Origin: Candidatus Omnitrophota bacterium
Lineage (GTDB): Bacteria > Omnitrophota > Gorgyraeia > JAFGGP01
Assembly: GCA_016930485.1 (NCBI GenBank)
Contig: JAFGGP010000011.1
Span: forward strand, 1 to 51,195
Reading direction: 5' to 3'
Length of the DNA stretch: 51,195 nt
Below are positions 47,657 to 51,195 of the stretch, piece after piece. Made by a program: the position numbers and the translations under genes. A model generated the notes under the pieces. That model was given only the letters and a program-made list of their open reading frames with translations. It made no database searches and was not told the DNA's origin. The number at the start of each line of letters is the position of its first letter. Position 1 is the first letter of the stretch.

Positions 47657-47938
47657 ATGCCGACATATGAATATGAATGTAGACAGTGCGGTCAAAAGTT
47701 CGAGGTATTCCAAAAAATGACCGATAAGCCACTTGTTACCTGCCAAAAATGTCAGGGTGGCCCGGTGATGCGGTTGATCGGGACCGGAAGCGGCATCATC
47801 TTTAAAGGCACCGGTTTTTATGAAACGGATTACCGTCGTTCTTCTTATAAAGAGGCGGAGAAAAAGGAAAAGGAGACGGCTAACGACACATCTTCAAAGG
47901 AGACATCTCCAAAGAAGACGTCTGCGGAATCTTCTTAA
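47657..47938 (+). CDS. FmdB-family zinc ribbon protein
   Basis: MPTYEYECRQCGQKFEVFQKMTDKPLVTCQKCQGGPVMRLIGTGSGIIFKGTGFYETDYR. Confidence 0.9.
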   Translation: MPTYEYECRQCGQKFEVFQKMTDKPLVTCQKCQGGPVMRLIGTGSGIIFKGTGFYETDYRRSSYKEAEKKEKETANDTSSKETSPKKTSAESS

Positions 47939-47978
47939 CGTGCCGAATCCCGGGCAACCGTAACGAACAGGACTTTTC

Positions 47979-48503
47979 GTGACCAGAATTATCAAACTGT
48001 GGATTCCCACGGTTATGTGGGCCGTAGTAATTTTTATTTTCTCTTCTCTTTCCGGCGTTCCCGACCCCATAGAGAATCTTCCTCACTTCGATAAATGTTT
48101 TCACGTCGCCGAGTTCACTATTTTTGGTTTCTTACTGTGCCGCTCTCTTACAGGGACGTTTACCCCATTAGACCCAGAAAGCCCCGCTTTTCGAAGGGGG
48201 GGTGAATGCACTGTTGGATTGAAACAAAAAAGAAGGTCCTGTCCGAGAGATCGGGGTCTAACGGGGTTTACTGTATCGGCGTCTTCTGTTATGATAGTGA
48301 TGACCATATTCTGCGGTGCGGTGTATGGCGTACTCGATGAGGCACACCAGCTTTTTGTCGAAAACCGGCATTGGGAGATAACCGATATCATAGCCGATAG
48401 CCTGGGTAGCGCCATCGGTTCTTTTATTTTTGTGCAGCGCGCCGCTATTATTCATGCGCTCGGTTCATTTTTTCACAAGAAAGGTGCCTTATGGCAGAAG
48501 TAA
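47979..48503 (+). CDS. VanZ-like family membrane protein carrying an in-frame palindromic-element insertion
   Basis: HFDKCFHVAEFTIFGFLLCRSL ... AVYGVLDEAHQLFVENRHWEITDIIADSLGSAIG; hydrophilic insert TPLDPESPAFRRGGECTVGLKQKRRSCPRDRGLTGF is encoded by the repeat. Confidence 0.85.
   Translation: MTRIIKLWIPTVMWAVVIFIFSSLSGVPDPIENLPHFDKCFHVAEFTIFGFLLCRSLTGTFTPLDPESPAFRRGGECTVGLKQKRRSCPRDRGLTGFTVSASSVMIVMTIFCGAVYGVLDEAHQLFVENRHWEITDIIADSLGSAIGSFIFVQRAAIIHALGSFFHKKGALWQK
48159..48270. mobile_element. Palindromic element CCCCATTAGACCC...GGGTCTAACGGGG (48163-48266) flanked by TTTA direct repeats, inside the VanZ-like CDS
   Basis: TTTA at 48159-48162 and 48267-48270; inverted termini; net insertion 108 bp = 36 codons. 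Confidence 0.8.
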
Positions 48504-49822
48504 GACCATTTCGCGGCATTCGGTATAATTCCGAACGAGTTCATATTGAAACGGTTGTGGCACCTCCGTACGATGTGATTAATAGCAATCAACGCGACGC
48601 ACTCTACGAAAGGAGCCCCTTCAATATTGTTCGTCTTATCCTCAATAAGGAAGAAGCAGGGGATATCGCCCCCTATCAGAAGCACGCTAGGGCTGCTTTG
48701 TGTTTAAAACAATGGCTCAACGAAGGCATCCTGATTCAGGATAAGCTTCCCAGCATCTATCTTTATAACAAGGAATTTGACTATAACAATAAGAGGGTGA
48801 CCCGTCTGGGCTTTATGGTGCGATTGCGACTCGAAGACGATGAAAAGGGGATCGTTTATCCGCATGAAAATACCCTGGCAAAACCCAAGGAAGACCGCTT
48901 GATGCTGACACGGATGGTAAAGGCGAATATGAGCCCGATCTTTGGTTTCTACGAACCGAGCGACCAGTCTCTGGAGGAACATCTGCGCGCGTATGCCCGC
49001 ACAAATCAGCCCGTGGCGGATATGCATACAGAACCGGATGATGTGCGACATCGTCTCTGGCTTATTCCGGAGGGCGAACTTACCCGGGCGGTTGTTAAGG
49101 AACTCGAACATAAAAAGATCTTTATAGCCGATGGCCATCATCGTTATGAGGTGGCCCGCATGTTCCGGGATGAGATGAGAAAGACGCTGGGAAGACCCAC
49201 GCCGCAGGATTTCGATTATATCTTGTGCTATCTGACCCCTCTCAGGGAAGAGTCGGTTGCTATTTTGCCGATTTACCGTTTGGTAATGGGGGCCGAGTGC
49301 GGGGATACTCAACAGTTCGTAGGGCGTCTGGAGAAATTGTTTACGGTTACAAAAATGGATTCTCTCCAGCACTGTCTTGCTGCACTGGAGACCCATCAGG
49401 AGCATTCGTATGTGTACGGGGTGTACCTCCCGCAGGATGCCTGTTATTTTCTCTTTCCTAAAGATGTTGTCTTTTTGCAAAAACGGCTGACCGAAAAAAA
49501 AGTTCCTGAGGCGCTGAAGGTGCTTGGCGTCACGGTGCTCCATAGAATCATTTTCGAGGAGTTGCTGGAAACCGGCAGCGACCCCTCGCTGCATTCGCTC
49601 CAGATAAGTTATACCCGGGATTTGATGCACGCAAAGACCCTGGTCGATATCCATGATCAACAGGCCCTCTTTTTAATAAATCCGACCCGTGCAGAGCATG
49701 TCAAGGAGGTTGCCTCTCAGGGGGAAAAGATGCCCCCCAAAAGCACCTATTTTTATCCTAAGGCGTTGAGCGGCCTGGTCATTAACCGGTTTGACTCCCT
49801 ACAGGACGTTGCTACTGTGTAA
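48491..49822 (+). CDS. DUF1015 family protein
   Basis: AEVRPFRGIRYNSERVHIETVVAPPYDVI; FIADGHHRYEVARMFRDEM. Confidence 0.92.
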   Translation: MAEVRPFRGIRYNSERVHIETVVAPPYDVINSNQRDALYERSPFNIVRLILNKEEAGDIAPYQKHARAALCLKQWLNEGILIQDKLPSIYLYNKEFDYNNKRVTRLGFMVRLRLEDDEKGIVYPHENTLAKPKEDRLMLTRMVKANMSPIFGFYEPSDQSLEEHLRAYARTNQPVADMHTEPDDVRHRLWLIPEGELTRAVVKELEHKKIFIADGHHRYEVARMFRDEMRKTLGRPTPQDFDYILCYLTPLREESVAILPIYRLVMGAECGDTQQFVGRLEKLFTVTKMDSLQHCLAALETHQEHSYVYGVYLPQDACYFLFPKDVVFLQKRLTEKKVPEALKVLGVTVLHRIIFEELLETGSDPSLHSLQISYTRDLMHAKTLVDIHDQQALFLINPTRAEHVKEVASQGEKMPPKSTYFYPKALSGLVINRFDSLQDVATV

Positions 49823-49885
49823 TAGCCCTTTTTCCGTAACCCCTATCTCTATATCATGATAGATATACTCCCCTATTAAACACAA

Positions 49886-49914
49886 TTGACCTGGTAGTAT
49901 TACTATGGTATCAT
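49886..49914 (+). promoter_or_regulatory. Promoter upstream of accD with a palindrome in the spacer
   Basis: TTGACC (49886-49891) - 17 nt - TATCAT (49909-49914); TAGTATTACTA palindrome at 49895-49905. Confidence 0.6.
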
Positions 49915-49962
49915 ACATTCTTTTAGAAGCCCTGTTTTGTCGGTCAGGGGCGTGGGGTCTCT

Positions 49963-50844
49963 ATGGCGCTATTCAAACCGGATAAAGTAGGGAAGTCGCT
50001 GCGCAAGAAAGGCATTCCAGAGGGGCTTTGGACGAAGTGCGCCGAATGCGGCCATATTATTTTTAATAAGGCATTAGAAGAAAATCTGAAGGTATGCCCC
50101 AAGTGTGGCTATCACTTTACGCTGGGCGCCCCTGAGAGAATAGAGAGTCTTCTCGATAAGAAAACCTTCAGCGAAATCGATATAGCCTTGACCTCTCTGG
50201 ATCCTCTGGAGTTCAAGGGGCCCAAGACATATAAGGAGAAGCTGGTTCAGGATAAGAAAAAAACCGGTCTTACAGAGGCCTGCGTTACCGGCTACGGGAA
50301 GATTGATTCCAGAGACGTTCTTTTTGGGGTGACCGACTCGCGGTTTATTATGGGGTCAATGGGGTCGGTGGTTGGGGAAAAGCTGACCCGGCTTTTTGAA
50401 AAGGCCCTGGCCGAGACTCTGCCGGTGATTATCGTGTCGGGTTCTGGCGGTGGGGCGAGGATGTATGAAGGTATGCTCAGCCTGATGCAGATGGCGAAAA
50501 CAAGTGCGGCATGTTCGCGCTTGAAGGAGGCAGGGGGACTTTTTATTTCTGTATTGACCGATCCGACTATGGCGGGTGTCATGGCGAGTTATGCGTCTTT
50601 GGGGGATGTGGTTATAGCAGAGCCGAGGGCATTGATCGGTTTTACGGGGCCGCGCGTTATCGAACAGACCATTCGTCAGAAACTACCCGAGGGATTCCAG
50701 AAGTCAGAATTTTTGCTTGAGCACGGCCTGATTGATATAGTTGTACATCGAAAAGAACTCAAGAGTACACTTTCGCATGTATTAGGATATCTGTGCCCTC
50801 ATGCCGGGAGAAAGAAGAGAAAAAATGGCTCAGGTAACGCTTAA
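49963..50844 (+). CDS. accD: Acetyl-CoA carboxylase carboxyltransferase beta subunit
   Basis: [31 protein letters not shown] zinc ribbon; [45 protein letters not shown]. Confidence 0.97.
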   Translation: MALFKPDKVGKSLRKKGIPEGLWTKCAECGHIIFNKALEENLKVCPKCGYHFTLGAPERIESLLDKKTFSEIDIALTSLDPLEFKGPKTYKEKLVQDKKKTGLTEACVTGYGKIDSRDVLFGVTDSRFIMGSMGSVVGEKLTRLFEKALAETLPVIIVSGSGGGARMYEGMLSLMQMAKTSAACSRLKEAGGLFISVLTDPTMAGVMASYASLGDVVIAEPRALIGFTGPRVIEQTIRQKLPEGFQKSEFLLEHGLIDIVVHRKELKSTLSHVLGYLCPHAGRKKRKNGSGNA

Positions 50845-51195
50845 GAATCTAACAAAGATATTTCCGGGTAATATACAGGCGGTAAAGAACGTATCGCTGG
50901 CGGTGGAGAATAAGGAGTTTCTGGTGCTGGTTGGCCCGTCAGGATGCGGCAAATCCACAACCCTCAGGATGATAGCGGGTCTTGAGGAGGCATCCGAAGG
51001 CGAGATATATATCGGTAATCGGCTGGTTAATGATGTGCCCCCTAAAGACCGAAACATCGCTATGGTATTCCAGAATTACGCCCTCTATCCGCACATGAAC
51101 GTGTATGAGAATATGGCCTTCGGATTAAAATTGCGGGGATACCCGAAGACCGAAATTGATAAACGGGTCAGAGAGGCTGCCGATATTTTAGGGCT
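50825..51195 (+). CDS. ABC transporter ATP-binding protein, MalK/UgpC type (truncated by window end)
   Basis: [55 protein letters not shown]...[28 protein letters not shown]; open to the window edge, absent from the ORF track. Confidence 0.93.
   Translation, partial: MAQVTLKNLTKIFPGNIQAVKNVSLAVENKEFLVLVGPSGCGKSTTLRMIAGLEEASEGEIYIGNRLVNDVPPKDRNIAMVFQNYALYPHMNVYENMAFGLKLRGYPKTEIDKRVREAADILG

Noticed and set aside
48704-49660. 318-aa minus-strand ORF
   Set aside because: Antisense to the well-supported DUF1015 gene; low-complexity shadow translation.
1-51195. tRNA or rRNA genes
   Set aside because: No recognisable tRNA arms with CCA context or rRNA signature sequences found by reading; a tRNAscan/Infernal run would be decisive.

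Overview
The window is a 51 kb block in which every supportable gene lies on the + strand. It carries about 47 housekeeping CDSs from a diderm, LPS-making bacterium. Gene content and repeat style suggest an uncultivated PVC/Omnitrophota-like lineage, but that placement is a low-confidence inference. In order: AsmA-like protein and Mla/MCE lipid transporter; PIN-TRAM protein; ispD-ispF; MuiA-like DUF4139 protein; cysE-cysS; tmk-holB-ricT-metG-tatD; CPBP protease; mtnA; thiL; tsaE-tsaB-alr; ilvB-ilvN-ilvC-leuA; aroE-pilD-aroC-aroK; dprA-topA-xer; waaA-lpxK-(LpxL::ELM1 fusion)-(GT4::GT9 fusion); miaA-hflX; CIRCE-hrcA-grpE-dnaK-dnaJ; fmdB; VanZ; DUF1015; accD; and a truncated MalK/UgpC-type ATPase. 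The genes are mostly ordinary. The unusual content is in the gaps and in one gene. (1) A family of small palindromic elements ends in ACCCCGTTAGA...TCTAACGGGGT. One copy, flanked by a TTTA duplication, is inserted in frame (net 108 bp, 36 codons) inside a VanZ-family CDS, like a Rickettsia palindromic element. (2) Degenerate 7-nt-period arrays, usually with an inverted second arm, occupy most of the larger intergenic gaps. At waaA and hflX the heptads run essentially up to the start codon (at miaA to within a few nt), and the right arm supplies the only SD-like sequence. (3) A CCCACATT/AATGTGGG hairpin repeat occurs twice, each time downstream of the same heptad type. (4) A TCATTCC...GGATGA MITE-like element has 6-7 bp flanking direct repeats. 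(5) There are several nested repeat insertions. Two gene fusions in the lipid A/LPS operon and a consensus promoter inside the 3' end of alr are also reported.
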